Both the position numbers and the translations under genes were made by a program. From NCBI RefSeq assembly GCF_000374565.1, contig NZ_KB894693.1, positions 1-64,000 of the forward strand: a stretch of DNA of 64,000 bases. The letters run 5' to 3'. The notes below the pieces were generated by a model, which made no database searches, had not been told where the DNA came from, and worked only from the letters and a program-made list of their open reading frames with translations. Below are positions 9,442 to 17,895 of the stretch, piece after piece; within the stretch, counting starts at the first letter, position 1, and every line of letters starts with the position of its first letter. This DNA comes from Siminovitchia fordii DSM 16014 = CIP 108821. Its GTDB lineage: Bacteria > Bacillota > Bacilli > Bacillales > Bacillaceae_C.

Positions 9442-10356
9442 TTATTTTTTCACCGCATGAACATAGTGAATTGTCTCAAAGGCCGATAGGTAATCTTTTC
9501 GGTTTTCAAAGTATAGATTTTGAATTTTTGAAGGTGATAAATGTTCATAGATGAGCAAACCAGATTTTTCTAATATTCCCTTGATTTCAGAGTATGGAAA
9601 ACACGATTTCATTGGCTCTCCACCTACCGCAGCCATTTTCACCATGTTTTCTACTCTATTAGAAAATCCTTTCTCCTCAAAAAGTTTTTCATCGGCATAG
9701 TCGAAAACAATCGAGCTCCCAGATGGGACTTCAGCGAATAATTTCTCAATCAAGCTTGATAGTTCATCTTTCGTTAAATAATAAGATACACCCAGTAAAC
9801 TAATAAATGTTTTTTCATAGCTAAAGCCCTTCCCAAAAAGTTTTTCGTACGAAAATATTTTCGTGAAATCCATCGGAATAAAATGAAGATTCTTCGGTAT
9901 TTTTAAATCAACTTCAACCAATCTTTGTACTTTAAATTCCTGTGTAAATGGATGATCAATTTCAAATATTTCAAGAGTGTTTTCCAATTCAGGGTGTCGT
10001 AAACAAAAAGTATCTAAGCCTGCCCCGAGTATGACATATTGCTTTACCCCAAATTTAATTTCATTTTGTAATACATTTTCGCAATACGCAGCACGTGCTA
10101 AAGATGTCGGTGATAACTGAACTTGTGTAATCCATTTTAAAATTTCCTCCGGATTACCTTTATATTTTTTCGCAATTTCTTTGTTAAAGAACTGAATGCC
10201 TTGAACCATATTCTTTTTAATGTCATGATATTCTTTTTGTGAAATTAAGTCTTTAGCTATAAAATCATCAAAAATTTTTGGTGTATCGAATTGACTATGG
10301 TAAGCTCTACCAAAAGCTGATATTAATGAAGTTAAACTTGATTCATTTTGTTTCAT
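9442..10356 (-). CDS. LCM-family SAM-dependent methyltransferase
   Basis: A 304-residue protein of the leucine carboxyl methyltransferase family, which in bacteria includes O-methyltransferases of secondary metabolism as well as unassigned members. The signature VILGAGLDTFCLRHPEL is the SAM-binding loop, followed by an acidic strand (FEIDHPFTQ) and SYYLTKDEL. Start at ATG 10354-10356, with GGAGG ten bases upstream. It neighbours another methyltransferase gene (broken) and a truncated tet(L)-like gene on the same strand. Substrate unknown; a role in modifying a small carboxylic acid is only an inference from the family. Confidence 0.8.
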   Translation of the reverse strand: MKQNESSLTSLISAFGRAYHSQFDTPKIFDDFIAKDLISQKEYHDIKKNMVQGIQFFNKEIAKKYKGNPEEILKWITQVQLSPTSLARAAYCENVLQNEIKFGVKQYVILGAGLDTFCLRHPELENTLEIFEIDHPFTQEFKVQRLVEVDLKIPKNLHFIPMDFTKIFSYEKLFGKGFSYEKTFISLLGVSYYLTKDELSSLIEKLFAEVPSGSSIVFDYADEKLFEEKGFSNRVENMVKMAAVGGEPMKSCFPYSEIKGILEKSGLLIYEHLSPSKIQNLYFENRKDYLSAFETIHYVHAVKK

Positions 10357-10410
10357 GTAATAATCGCCTCCATTAAAATAGTGATAAAACAAGACAATCT
10401 TCCATCTAAA

Positions 10411-10542
10411 TTAATAAAAGCTAATTTCTTCATAATCAATTTCATAAACATATTGCTGAATAACTGATTTTCTACTTGGATGAATTTTGTTTATAAATTT
10501 AATAAATTGATCCTGCCATTCACTTTCAATCTCCCTCGTATA
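10411..10542 (-). pseudogene. Short gene remnant downstream of the truncated tet(L)-like gene
   Basis: A 43-codon open segment without a start codon follows the premature end of the tet(L)-like gene and stops at 10411-10413. It encodes charged sequence around SEWQDQFIKFINKIHPSR and ends in EIDYEEISFY. The composition looks coding, and it is not the missing Tet(L) end, which would be hydrophobic. I take it as the 3' remnant of another gene joined here by the deletion or recombination that truncated tet(L). I do not recognise the family. Confidence 0.35.
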
Positions 10543-10548
10543 TTATAT

Positions 10549-11511
10549 TTAGGCTCTATCAACAAGTACCCCCCCAATATAACCGAAAATAATAACACTC
10601 ACTGTTCCAGGAAAAATAATCCCACTCCCAATTGCTGCAGCACTTAATTGATAGACATCTTTCATCATGTAAGGGACCATAGAGACAAATCCTGCTACTG
10701 TACCAAATATAAGTCCTCCGCAAATGATTCCAGTCATAAATGAAACATTTTTCCCCAATGCAGGATCAACAAAAGGGTTAGATATTCTCAAAATATGTTT
10801 GACAAATATCAGGAAAGAAAGAATGCTAATGACTAGAAAGGAAATTCTATAAGATGTCATAAAAAGCATAAAAAATACAATGCCTACAGACATATAGATA
10901 ATTCCTACAATATCAAAAGAGCCTTTGACTATTTCTTCCTTTTTTAATAGTTTTATAAGGAATGGAACAGTGATAATCGTAACAGTTGGAAGAAGCAGTA
11001 AATAAGACCAATGGGTATAATGGGCAATCAATCCACCAATAGCTGGTCCGACACCTTCCCCCATTGCTACGATAGATCCAATAAAACCAAATGCTTTTCC
11101 CCTATTCCCTTTTGGAATATAACGTGCAACAACAACCATCACGAGTGCTGGAAATGCAGCCGCACCAGCCCCCTGAATAAACCGAGCCAAAATAAGTATG
11201 GGAAAGACAGAATGTCCTGCAAACCCAATGACCGATCCGAAGCAATTCACTATAATCCCAAATAGGAGTAGCTTTTTGATACCCAACTGATCTGATAACT
11301 TTCCATAAACAGCGGTTCCTATGGAAAATGTTAATATAAAAGCTGTGTTTACCCAGTTTGTACTTGCTGGTGATTGATTAAAATCACTGGAAATTTCAGG
11401 TAATGAGACGTTCAAAACCATTTCATTTAAAACGCTGAAAAAAGAAAGAACACAAAGCCACCATAAAAGTTGATTATGGCGCAAGATTGACTGTGAATAA
11501 GATGAATTCAC
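10549..11511 (-). pseudogene. tet(L): tet(L)-like tetracycline efflux gene, 3'-truncated
   Basis: The 320 residues closely resemble the N-terminal two thirds of Tet(L): start region [20 protein letters not shown], motif [14 protein letters not shown], the antiporter motif [12 protein letters not shown], and [19 protein letters not shown]. The family is about 458 residues with 14 membrane helices. Here the frame ends abruptly after [11 protein letters not shown] where other members continue, so the last third is missing and resistance is unlikely. The start is GTG at 11509-11511 with GGAGG, as in tet(L), and the regulatory leader peptide upstream is intact. This suggests a recent loss. Confidence 0.85.
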
Positions 11512-11544
11512 AATTTACCCTCCAATAATGAGGGCAGACGTAGT

Positions 11545-11607
11545 TTATAGGGTCATTGATACGCTCCCCTCTTTAGCTTGTACCCAATTATACTTATTGC
11601 ACTTCAT
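11545..11607 (-). CDS. tet(L) leader peptide
   Basis: A 20-codon frame, ATG at 11605-11607 to TAA at 11545-11547, encodes MKCNKYNWVQAKEGSVSMTL. This matches the known tet(L)/tet(K) leader peptide pattern (MKCN, VQ, KEGSVS, TL). In those genes ribosome stalling or reinitiation on the leader, promoted by tetracycline, frees translation of the efflux gene. A GGGGGAG site precedes it, and the stop lies 33 bases before the GTG of the efflux gene. It is intact although the gene it controls is truncated. Confidence 0.85.
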   Translation of the reverse strand: MKCNKYNWVQAKEGSVSMTL

Positions 11608-11858
11608 AATAACTCCCCCTAGATATGATTCGAATATTTTATCATATACAGCTTGTAGTTTTCAATTTTCATAATTTAAACATAACAGTCCTTTATAGAA
11701 TAGAGCATAATCAAACATTTAGCATTGGCGAATACAAAAATTTTATCGTCACTATACGGGATCGTGTTTAGTACCGAATATGGTTGAGCCTGAATAATAA
11801 AAGCCACAAACAATCCATTCGTTCTAGTCTTGTATCTGGTGTGATTTTTTAATATTAA

Positions 11859-12092
11859 TTACCTAACCTCATAATGATTAATTCTTGTATGTGCCTGCTT
11901 TGCTGATTCCCCAACCCATTCCACACATTAGACAAATGTCTCGACTGCCTTTGAATGAATGCGATGATTGTTCACACCTTTCATCATATAGCCTAATTCT
12001 GTTTTTACCGCTGCACTTTCTTGTCCGTTTTCTATGACTGAAAGCCTACATACTGTCCCTAATTCGACTGCCAAACGACACCTATTTTTCAC
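11859..12092 (-). pseudogene. Unrecognised small gene or remnant with internal stop
   Basis: From a GTG at 12090-12092, with AAGGA just upstream, a 54-codon frame runs to TAA at 11928-11930, encoding sequence such as AVELGTVCRLSVIENGQES and GYMMKGVNNHRIHSKAVETFV. The same frame then stays open for 22 more codons (CVEWVGESAKQAHTRINHYEVR) to 11859. The two parts read like one protein interrupted by a stop. I do not recognise the family. It could be a real 54-residue peptide, but location among other decayed genes favours a remnant. Confidence 0.4.
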
Positions 12093-12122
12093 GATTCCTT
12101 AAGAAATCTCGGTGCAATACGT

Positions 12123-12162
12123 AAATCCCCAAACCCTTAAAGCATTGAGGATTTGGGGATTT
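12123..12162. terminator. Strong hairpin terminator
   Basis: AAATCCCCAAA (12123-12133) pairs with TTTGGGGATTT (12152-12162), followed by TTTT on the plus strand and preceded by weaker T-rich sequence on the minus strand. It lies about 60 bases beyond the end of the DUF1697 gene and probably terminates that transcript. Confidence 0.7.
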
Positions 12163-12222
12163 TTCATTTGACTATGGTTCGTAATATGGGTTCGTTACAC
12201 TCTCGGAAACCGCGTACAAATA

Positions 12223-12771
12223 CTATTGATTTTGTGCTGTTTGCATCAGTTCATATATTTTACGTGCAGTATTTACATTTCTAACCGTTATTTTCTTGTA
12301 TAGGTTTGTGCCAATCATTTTTGTCATCCCGCTTTTGGTTACATTTTTCTTGTCAACTGACCACAAAATTGCGCCAGTCACATATTTAACAGTATCAATT
12401 TCGGGTTTGATAACCAGCTTGCCTAGAACTGACTCACCATCAACATCGTCCCATAAAAACATCACATCACTTTTCATCAGTTGATCGTTTTTCCATGTTT
12501 CAGGAAGGGAATCCATAATGATTTTAAAATCATCATGACTGCGGACCATCACTTTAATGTGCATTCCAAAATCTTCGTATATCGCTTTTTCCAAAATATG
12601 AGCTATTTCCGATTTCGAAAAACCATCATGTATAAAGATAATATTGCCTGAATTGATATAGGTTACAACCGATTCCATCCCAACCCGTTCAAACGTTTGT
12701 TTCAGCAATTTCATATCAATTTTATTTTTCCCGCCAACATTGATCCCCCGAAGAAGTGCAACATAAACCAT
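12223..12771 (-). CDS. DUF1697 protein
   Basis: A 182-residue protein of the DUF1697 family, recognised by the opening MVYVALLRGINVGGKNKIDM and by ESVVTYINSGNIIF. Members are compact alpha/beta proteins present in many bacteria; no function is established that I can state. The start at 12769-12771 follows GGGGAGG by six bases; a longer frame from 12807 has no ribosome site. It stands alone between a terminator and an inverted repeat. Confidence 0.85.
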   Translation of the reverse strand: MVYVALLRGINVGGKNKIDMKLLKQTFERVGMESVVTYINSGNIIFIHDGFSKSEIAHILEKAIYEDFGMHIKVMVRSHDDFKIIMDSLPETWKNDQLMKSDVMFLWDDVDGESVLGKLVIKPEIDTVKYVTGAILWSVDKKNVTKSGMTKMIGTNLYKKITVRNVNTARKIYELMQTAQNQ

Positions 12772-12848
12772 AACGTTCCTCCCCGAACTACATTTTATTA
12801 AGACCATTATACATGGTTTTTAATGATACATGTTCTACGAAATGGTCA

Positions 12849-12888
12849 TTTATCAACAAACGGAGAGAGCATATCGTTTGTTGATAAA
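12849..12888. repeat. Perfect 14-bp inverted repeat between czcD and the DUF1697 gene
   Basis: TTTATCAACAAACG (12849-12862) and its exact complement CGTTTGTTGATAAA (12875-12888) are separated by 12 bases. It lies 60 bases after czcD and 80 bases before the DUF1697 start, all on the minus strand. There is no long T tract, so it could be a weak terminator for czcD or an operator for the DUF1697 gene. Confidence 0.6.
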
Positions 12889-12946
12889 TAAATATGCTTT
12901 TCGACTTGTTCTAAAGGGGAATATATAACGAATGACATTTATAACT

Positions 12947-13906
12947 TTAATGGTCATGAACGTGATGATCTTCTGTTAAATCGTAATTTTTCTTACAAAT
13001 AATTGAATTTTCATGAAGGTGACTTGTATTTTCAATTTGAATGGTAACATGGCCGATTCCCTTATGTTGCAATTGATGTTCAATCGCATGTATGATCTTT
13101 TGACTTTCTTCTACAGTTAAACTTCCATCAACAACTGCATGACAGGAAAGTGCGTGCTGACCACTTGTGATGCTCCAGACATGTAAATCGTGGATATGAG
13201 TAACCCCTTTTACTTCCTTGATTGCGGAAATGACTTCATCTATTGCAATATTTCTTGGAGTTCCTTCCATTAAGACATGTAATGCATCTCCTGTAACACG
13301 CCATCCACTTCCTAATACTAAAATGGCAACAATGACACTTGCCAGAGGATCCGCCCACCCCCAATTGAAGAACATAATAAGCAAAGCAGCAATAATAGCT
13401 CCAATAGATCCAAGCATATCTCCAATTACATGTAGGTAGGCTGCTCGCAAGTTAAGATTTTCTTCTGTATCACCACCGCGAATCAATAACCAGGCAACAA
13501 ATATATTCACCAGTAATCCGATAATTGCAATGATTAGCATTCCATTTGACGCTACTTCAGGCGGATTTGTAAATCGATAATATGCTTCATAAAAAATATA
13601 TAAAGCTATGGCTATAAGCGTGACACCATTAAACACAGCTGCCAGTATTTCAAATCGTTTATAACCGTAAGTTTTGCTATAATTTGCCGCCCGCTCACCT
13701 AACGTGAATGCAAGTAAACCTATTCCTAAAGAAATGGAGTCACTTAACATATGTCCGGCATCCGATAACAAAGCAAGACTATTTGTAATAAATCCACCTA
13801 TAACCTCCACAATCATATAAGCCGTAATGATGAAAAAGCTGATCATTAATACTTTTTTATTTGCACCATGTGTATGGTTATGATCATGTCCGTGATGGTG
13901 TCCCAT
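12947..13906 (-). CDS. czcD: Cation diffusion facilitator CzcD
   Basis: A 319-residue zinc/cobalt/cadmium exporter of the CDF family, acting as a metal/proton antiporter in the cell membrane. The N-terminus is His-rich (MGHHHGHDHNHTHG), then six membrane helices, with transport-site motifs SDAGHMLSD in helix II and HVIGDMLGS in helix V. The cytoplasmic domain (THIHDLHVWSITSGQHALSCH) has metal-binding His residues, and the tail is also His-rich. Start at 13904-13906 with AGGAGG. In B. subtilis czcD is repressed by CzrA; here a decayed czrA-like gene lies directly upstream while operator-like sites remain. Confidence 0.9.
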   Translation of the reverse strand: MGHHHGHDHNHTHGANKKVLMISFFIITAYMIVEVIGGFITNSLALLSDAGHMLSDSISLGIGLLAFTLGERAANYSKTYGYKRFEILAAVFNGVTLIAIALYIFYEAYYRFTNPPEVASNGMLIIAIIGLLVNIFVAWLLIRGGDTEENLNLRAAYLHVIGDMLGSIGAIIAALLIMFFNWGWADPLASVIVAILVLGSGWRVTGDALHVLMEGTPRNIAIDEVISAIKEVKGVTHIHDLHVWSITSGQHALSCHAVVDGSLTVEESQKIIHAIEHQLQHKGIGHVTIQIENTSHLHENSIICKKNYDLTEDHHVHDH

Positions 13907-13931
13907 CTTTAAAACCTCCTAATTTATCAAT

Positions 13932-13951
13932 ATATGTACATATGTTCATAT
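13932..13951 (-). promoter_or_regulatory. CzrA-like operator before czcD
   Basis: The imperfect palindrome ATATGTACATATGTTCATAT lies about 26 bases before the czcD start. Its halves resemble a second site at 14233-14252, and the A+T-rich shape with ATATGA halves fits operators of the ArsR/SmtB type. It overlaps the last codons of the decayed czrA-like gene. Confidence 0.5.
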
Positions 13952-14220
13952 AAAAATCAAATGATAAACATCATCATCTTCTGGTGTGTTGTCATCACAA
14001 GTATGAAAACGTCGTTGTTGCAGAATCTGTATTTCTAGCAAAAAACGTAAATGATTCAAGACAGTTTATTCTTCAATGCCTAACATGTCCGGTATTTGAT
14101 TTACAGAAAGGAAATATACCAGATGAGAATCGTGTCTGATCCCTAAAGAAGGTTGGGATACAACTAAAAAGGTACTGCATCTAAATCCTCTTCATCATCT
14201 TCTTACTCCTTCATGACCAT
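13946..14220 (-). pseudogene. czrA: Decayed czrA-like ArsR/SmtB metal repressor
   Basis: Starting from ATG 14218-14220 behind a GGAGGTGTCA site, the frames encode EDDEEDLD, then SVNQIPDMLGIEE, a stop, TVLNHLRFLL, QILQQRRFHTCDD and DDDVYHLI. These correspond in order to the acidic N-terminus, recognition helix (usually STVSHQLRFL), wing and metal-site end of CzrA. Several stops and at least one frameshift interrupt the gene, and the segment for the first helices is largely lost. It is the expected repressor gene immediately upstream of czcD, now non-functional, so czcD may be unrepressed or controlled by another repressor. Confidence 0.7.
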
Positions 14221-14232
14221 TGACACCTCCTT

Positions 14233-14252
14233 ATATGAATACATTATCATAT
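14233..14252 (-). promoter_or_regulatory. CzrA-like operator upstream of the czrA remnant
   Basis: ATATGAATACATTATCATAT is an imperfect palindrome with ATATGA half-sites, 13 bases before the former czrA start. It resembles the site at 13932-13951 and would have served autorepression. Confidence 0.5.
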
Positions 14253-14404
14253 AGACATATTTAATTCAAGCGGCATTACTATATAAAGTAATATCCCTTC
14301 TCGTTCAATAAATGACGTACTCGATAAAAACAGTATGGATCATTCGTTTTGGAAGACTTTTCGCACATTTAAAAAGATACATATATCTTGTGCAATAATT
14401 TCTC

Positions 14405-14435
14405 TTGAACCTCTGGTTACGTGAGGTTTTATAAT
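14405..14435 (+). promoter_or_regulatory. MerR-type promoter with 19-bp spacer and dyad
   Basis: -35 TTGAAC (14405-14410) and a perfect -10 TATAAT (14430-14435) are separated by 19 bases. A dyad, AACCTC (14408-14413) with GAGGTT (14423-14428), lies across the spacer. This is the architecture MerR proteins act on; the MerR gene itself starts 32 bases downstream, so it probably activates its own transcription. Confidence 0.8.
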
Positions 14436-14466
14436 GAACATATACTTTTTTATGGGAGGAATTTTG

Positions 14467-15234
14467 ATGAATCGAAATCATAAGTACTCCATAGGTGAGT
14501 TTTCAGAAAAGACAGGAATATCCATTCGCACGTTGCATTATTATGATGAAATCGGTCTTTTAAAACCAGAAAAGCATCCTTCCTCCGGTCACCGGATTTA
14601 CAATCATCATGATATTCTAACCTTACAGAAAATCGTCAGCCTGAAGTTCCTGGGCTATAGCCTGGATAAGATTGCTGACCTGTTGGATGAATCGAATATT
14701 ACAGTGGATTTAAATGAGACTTTATCTCTGCACTTGCAAGAATTAGAAAGGAAAAAAGAACAAATCGAACTATCAATGGCTGCGATTAATAGAGTTATTA
14801 AGTTACTGAAAGAAGAAGGGGAAGTGGACAGCACCATTTTGTTCAGCCTCATCAATAGTATGCAAACGGAAAATATACAAAAAGAATGGATGGAACGGCA
14901 CATGTTAACGGATGTAGCGGAAGAATTATTAAAGAAAACAGAGGAAGAGAAAATCACCTTGGATCAGACCTTTATTCAAATGGCTAAGAAAGTAAAACAA
15001 TTTTACGGTAAACCTGTAGAGGATCCACAAGTACAAGAAATGATTAAATCGTATCTAGAAGCATCTTTTGAGTTTCTTGGTGAGGATTTGATACTAAAGC
15101 TGGCGGATGCTGACGTGGAAGAACTGGATATTCAAGAGCTGGAAGAAATGACACCTTCTCCATTTACAGATGATGAGCAGAAATGGCTCAATCAAGCGAT
15201 GGAATATTATATGGAAATCAACGGAACCCCATAA
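14467..15234 (+). CDS. MerR-family regulator (drug-sensor type)
   Basis: A 255-residue regulator: MerR winged helix in residues 1-75 (IGEFSEKTGISIRTLHYYDEI, GHRIYNHHDILTLQKIVSLKFLGYS), a long coiled coil (residues 90-125, with LHLQELERKKEQIELSM), and a helical C-terminal domain with acidic patches. Start at 14467 behind GGGAGGA. No cysteine metal site is visible, so it probably senses an organic molecule. It stands alone; its target may be only itself or a distant gene. It is related in layout to the MerR protein encoded at 34031-34771. Confidence 0.85.
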   Translation: MNRNHKYSIGEFSEKTGISIRTLHYYDEIGLLKPEKHPSSGHRIYNHHDILTLQKIVSLKFLGYSLDKIADLLDESNITVDLNETLSLHLQELERKKEQIELSMAAINRVIKLLKEEGEVDSTILFSLINSMQTENIQKEWMERHMLTDVAEELLKKTEEEKITLDQTFIQMAKKVKQFYGKPVEDPQVQEMIKSYLEASFEFLGEDLILKLADADVEELDIQELEEMTPSPFTDDEQKWLNQAMEYYMEINGTP

Positions 15235-15538
15235 GGTACGCCATAAAAAAACAGGAATATCATTATGAGAATGAAAGTTGATTCATACGGTTCATTAAAG
15301 TTATGTTTGTTTTTCAAAAAAATGAACATATAGAGGAATCACACTTAAATTCTGGACAATTAACAGCAATTACTTCATTCAAAGCAAGTGCGGTCAGCAA
15401 AGTTAACTGTAACCTGAAAATAGAAAAATACTGTTTGGTCTTATAGCAATTGATGATGTTTCTCTGCGGGTTTGCTAAAATAACAGCAAATAATTTCACT
15501 AAGTTATATGCTTGGTTGGGAGAAACTTTTTAAGGAGA
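15235..15538. other. Intergenic region without recognisable features
   Basis: A+T-rich sequence between the MerR gene and a small hypothetical gene. A 61-codon frame on the minus strand (15314-15499) has no good start context and no family resemblance. I see no promoter or terminator I can defend. Confidence 0.4.
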
Positions 15539-15742
15539 GTGATCCGAATCAATCGAAGACAGGTAATAGATCAAATGAATCAATGTACACCCGATGAATT
15601 GGCAGAATGGCGGAAACATGCTGTGAAGTGTCTGAACTATTTTCTAAAGTACCGAAATGATTATGAGATTGAAGAATGCAATTTTGTGATATCCCAGATT
15701 GATCAAAGAATAAGTGGGATAACAGATATGGAAAAAACATAG
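15539..15742 (+). CDS. Small hypothetical protein
   Basis: A short frame of about 67 codons from GTG 15539 (or 56 codons from ATG 15575), ending in QIDQRISGITDMEKT. It is charged and probably alpha-helical (TPDELAEWRKHAVKCLNYFLKYRNDYEIEECNFV), without signal peptide or membrane segment. AAGGAG lies directly before the GTG, which is unusually close. A terminator follows 10 bases after the stop, which supports a real transcription unit. I do not recognise the family. Confidence 0.45.
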   Translation: MIRINRRQVIDQMNQCTPDELAEWRKHAVKCLNYFLKYRNDYEIEECNFVISQIDQRISGITDMEKT

Positions 15743-15752
15743 AGTCATGAAA

Positions 15753-15794
15753 AAGGCTATACAGAAATCAATTTTCATGATTCTGTACAGCCTT
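15753..15794. terminator. Bidirectional terminator between convergent genes
   Basis: AAGGCT-A-TACAGAAATCA pairs with TGATTCTGTA-C-AGCCTT across a short loop. It lies between the small gene at 15742 and the convergent SDR gene ending at 15799 and can serve both. Confidence 0.75.
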
Positions 15795-15798
15795 CCGT

Positions 15799-16497
15799 TT
15801 ATACCGGCCTCACGGTAATTTCATTGACATTCACATAATCAGGTTGAGTGACTGCATACATAACGGCTTTCGCAATGTCTTCGGCCTTAAGTTTTTTACG
15901 GTCGGAGGCACTCTTGCTCAACCGGGTGTCCACCATTCCCGGAGAAATATTCGTAACACGGACTCCGGTTCGTGCAAGCTCTTTTTCAAGGCCTGTTGAA
16001 ATGGCACGTACTGCAAATTTGGTTGCACTGTATACTGTGCTCGTTTTCGTTACCTCCAGCCCTGAAACTGAGGCAATATTGACGATATGACCGCTTGACC
16101 GCTCAAGCATGGAGGGCAAGACCGCATTGATGCCATACAGCACTCCTTTGATATTCACATCAATCATACTCTCCCACTCTTCCACTTTTCCAGATTGGAC
16201 CGCAGCTGACAGCATCTGCCCTGCATTATTGACAAAAACATCAATGCTTCCGAAGGCTTCTTCCACTTTTTTCACCAGGTTCTCAACATCTTCCCTGTTG
16301 GATATATCCGTCCGGACGGCAAGGGCTTTTCCATTTCCTTGACTGCTTATAACCTGTTCCACTTCTTTCAATTTATCGATCCGGCGAGCTGCAAGAACAA
16401 CATTTGCCCCCTCACCGGACAATACTTTAGCGATTGCCGCCCCAATGCCGCTGCTGGCACCTGTAATAATGGCCGTTTTCCCTTGTAATGACTTCAT
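15799..16497 (-). CDS. Short-chain dehydrogenase/reductase
   Basis: A 232-residue classical SDR with an NAD(P)-binding Rossmann fold: TGASSGIGAAIA glycine motif near residue 12, NNAG near 90, Ser of VNIASVSG and the catalytic YSATK near 155. The RRIDKLKEVE after strand two suggests NADP(H) preference. The family is close to YdfG/YwfD-type oxidoreductases acting on hydroxy acids, alcohols or carbonyls; the substrate cannot be told from sequence. Start at 16495-16497 behind GGGGGAA. It stands alone, ending at a shared terminator. Confidence 0.85.
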   Translation of the reverse strand: MKSLQGKTAIITGASSGIGAAIAKVLSGEGANVVLAARRIDKLKEVEQVISSQGNGKALAVRTDISNREDVENLVKKVEEAFGSIDVFVNNAGQMLSAAVQSGKVEEWESMIDVNIKGVLYGINAVLPSMLERSSGHIVNIASVSGLEVTKTSTVYSATKFAVRAISTGLEKELARTGVRVTNISPGMVDTRLSKSASDRKKLKAEDIAKAVMYAVTQPDYVNVNEITVRPV

Positions 16498-16904
16498 TTC
16501 GATTCCCCCTCAACTATACTTTTACTGTGAGTGTACCACTTGTGTTGGCTGTAATAAAGAAATGAAAACAGTACCCGAGAAACCAAAATGACTTTATTTT
16601 GCTTTCGATGAATTTTGGTCTTAACATTCCGGCATTAAAAATAGAAAATATCATAGCAAAGTAAAACCATGATGAAGTATGTATATCCATCTTCAAATGC
16701 CTTTACGACTTCTACGTATACTAATACATAAAAACACGAGGCAAATAGCGAGCTTATTCCCATATTCCTTCTTACAAATCAAAAAGAAATATGTTCCTTA
16801 AAGTTTTTTTAGTTTGATAGAAGTAAAGATTCAGGCATGATACTATGATTATTGAAGCATGTCCATTTTTCCATCACAAACTACGTAAAGTCGAGGGACA
16901 CCAA
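16498..16904. other. Divergent intergenic region
   Basis: About 400 A+T-rich bases between the divergent SDR and EamA genes. It should hold both promoters, but I cannot single out convincing -35/-10 pairs, repeats or a riboswitch. No credible gene. Confidence 0.4.
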
Positions 16905-17822
16905 ATGAGTTCGAATGATTCAGCGTTGGCCTACTCAAGAGTCACCGGAATCTCCATGGTATTGACCGGCGCAGCCTTGTGGGGAGTTTCCGGAACTGTT
17001 GCCCAATATCTTTTTCATCAACATGGTTTTACTGCGGAGTGGCTTGTTGTCATACGTCTGCTTCTGTCAGGTGTTTTATTGCTGGGCTTTGCTTATCAAA
17101 AGGAAGGACACCGTGTTTGGGCTGTTTGGAAGAGTAAAAAAGAGGCATTCAGCCTTGTGGCGTTCAGTATCCTTGGCATGCTCGCCGTCCAATATACATA
17201 CTTTGCCGCAATTACACATAGCAACGCAGCAACGGCAACCATCCTCCAGTATTTGGGGCCTGTCATTATCACGATCTATGTGGCGGTCAAAGGGAAGCGG
17301 CTTCCGACAGGAAGAGAGATTTCAGCTGTTGTTTTGGCTGTTATCGGAACATTTCTTCTTGTTACACAAGGGAACATTAGCAGCTTGTCCATATCCGGCT
17401 GGGCATTATTTTGGGGATTAAGCTCTGCGGTCGCACTGGCTTTTTATACACTTCAGCCCAACAATCTTTTGAAAAAATGGGGATCCATGATTATTGTGGG
17501 TTGGGGCATGCTAGTCGGAGGAATTGGTTTCAGTTTTGTGCACCCGCCCTGGAGGCTAGTCGGTCAATGGTCGCCTTCGGCCTTGATGGCTGTAGTGTTT
17601 ATCGTCATTTTCGGGACTCTGATCGCCTTTTACTGCTATCTTGAAAGCCTGAAATACCTCAGTGCTTCGGAAACTAGCCTGCTGGCATCCATTGAGCCTT
17701 TATCTGCGACATTTACTTCAGTCGTCTGGTTGAATATAAGCTTCGGCCTGCCGGAATGGTCAGGTACATTTTGCATTATTGCCACGGTAGTGCTCTTATC
17801 ATTGAGCAGATCTAAAAACTAA
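16905..17822 (+). CDS. EamA/DMT-superfamily transporter
   Basis: A 305-residue membrane protein with ten predicted helices in two EamA repeats. The first begins GAALWGVSGTVAQYLF; the second begins WALFWGLSSAVALAFYTL and contains ESLKYLSASETSLLASIEPL, the typical end of the second repeat. These drug/metabolite transporters export amino acids or other metabolites. Start at ATG 16905 with GAGGGA eight bases upstream; the frame opens earlier at 16845 without a site. Base composition is richer in G+C than the surrounding decayed region. Confidence 0.85.
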   Translation: MSSNDSALAYSRVTGISMVLTGAALWGVSGTVAQYLFHQHGFTAEWLVVIRLLLSGVLLLGFAYQKEGHRVWAVWKSKKEAFSLVAFSILGMLAVQYTYFAAITHSNAATATILQYLGPVIITIYVAVKGKRLPTGREISAVVLAVIGTFLLVTQGNISSLSISGWALFWGLSSAVALAFYTLQPNNLLKKWGSMIIVGWGMLVGGIGFSFVHPPWRLVGQWSPSALMAVVFIVIFGTLIAFYCYLESLKYLSASETSLLASIEPLSATFTSVVWLNISFGLPEWSGTFCIIATVVLLSLSRSKN

Positions 17823-17895
17823 AAAGAGCATGACAAGGCCTCTGCCTTTTCAAATCCACGCCCTCCTTCATATTTTATATAATAAGGGGGTGTTT

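Noticed and set aside
15314-15499. 61-codon minus-strand frame
   Set aside because: No ribosome site and no recognisable sequence; probably chance.
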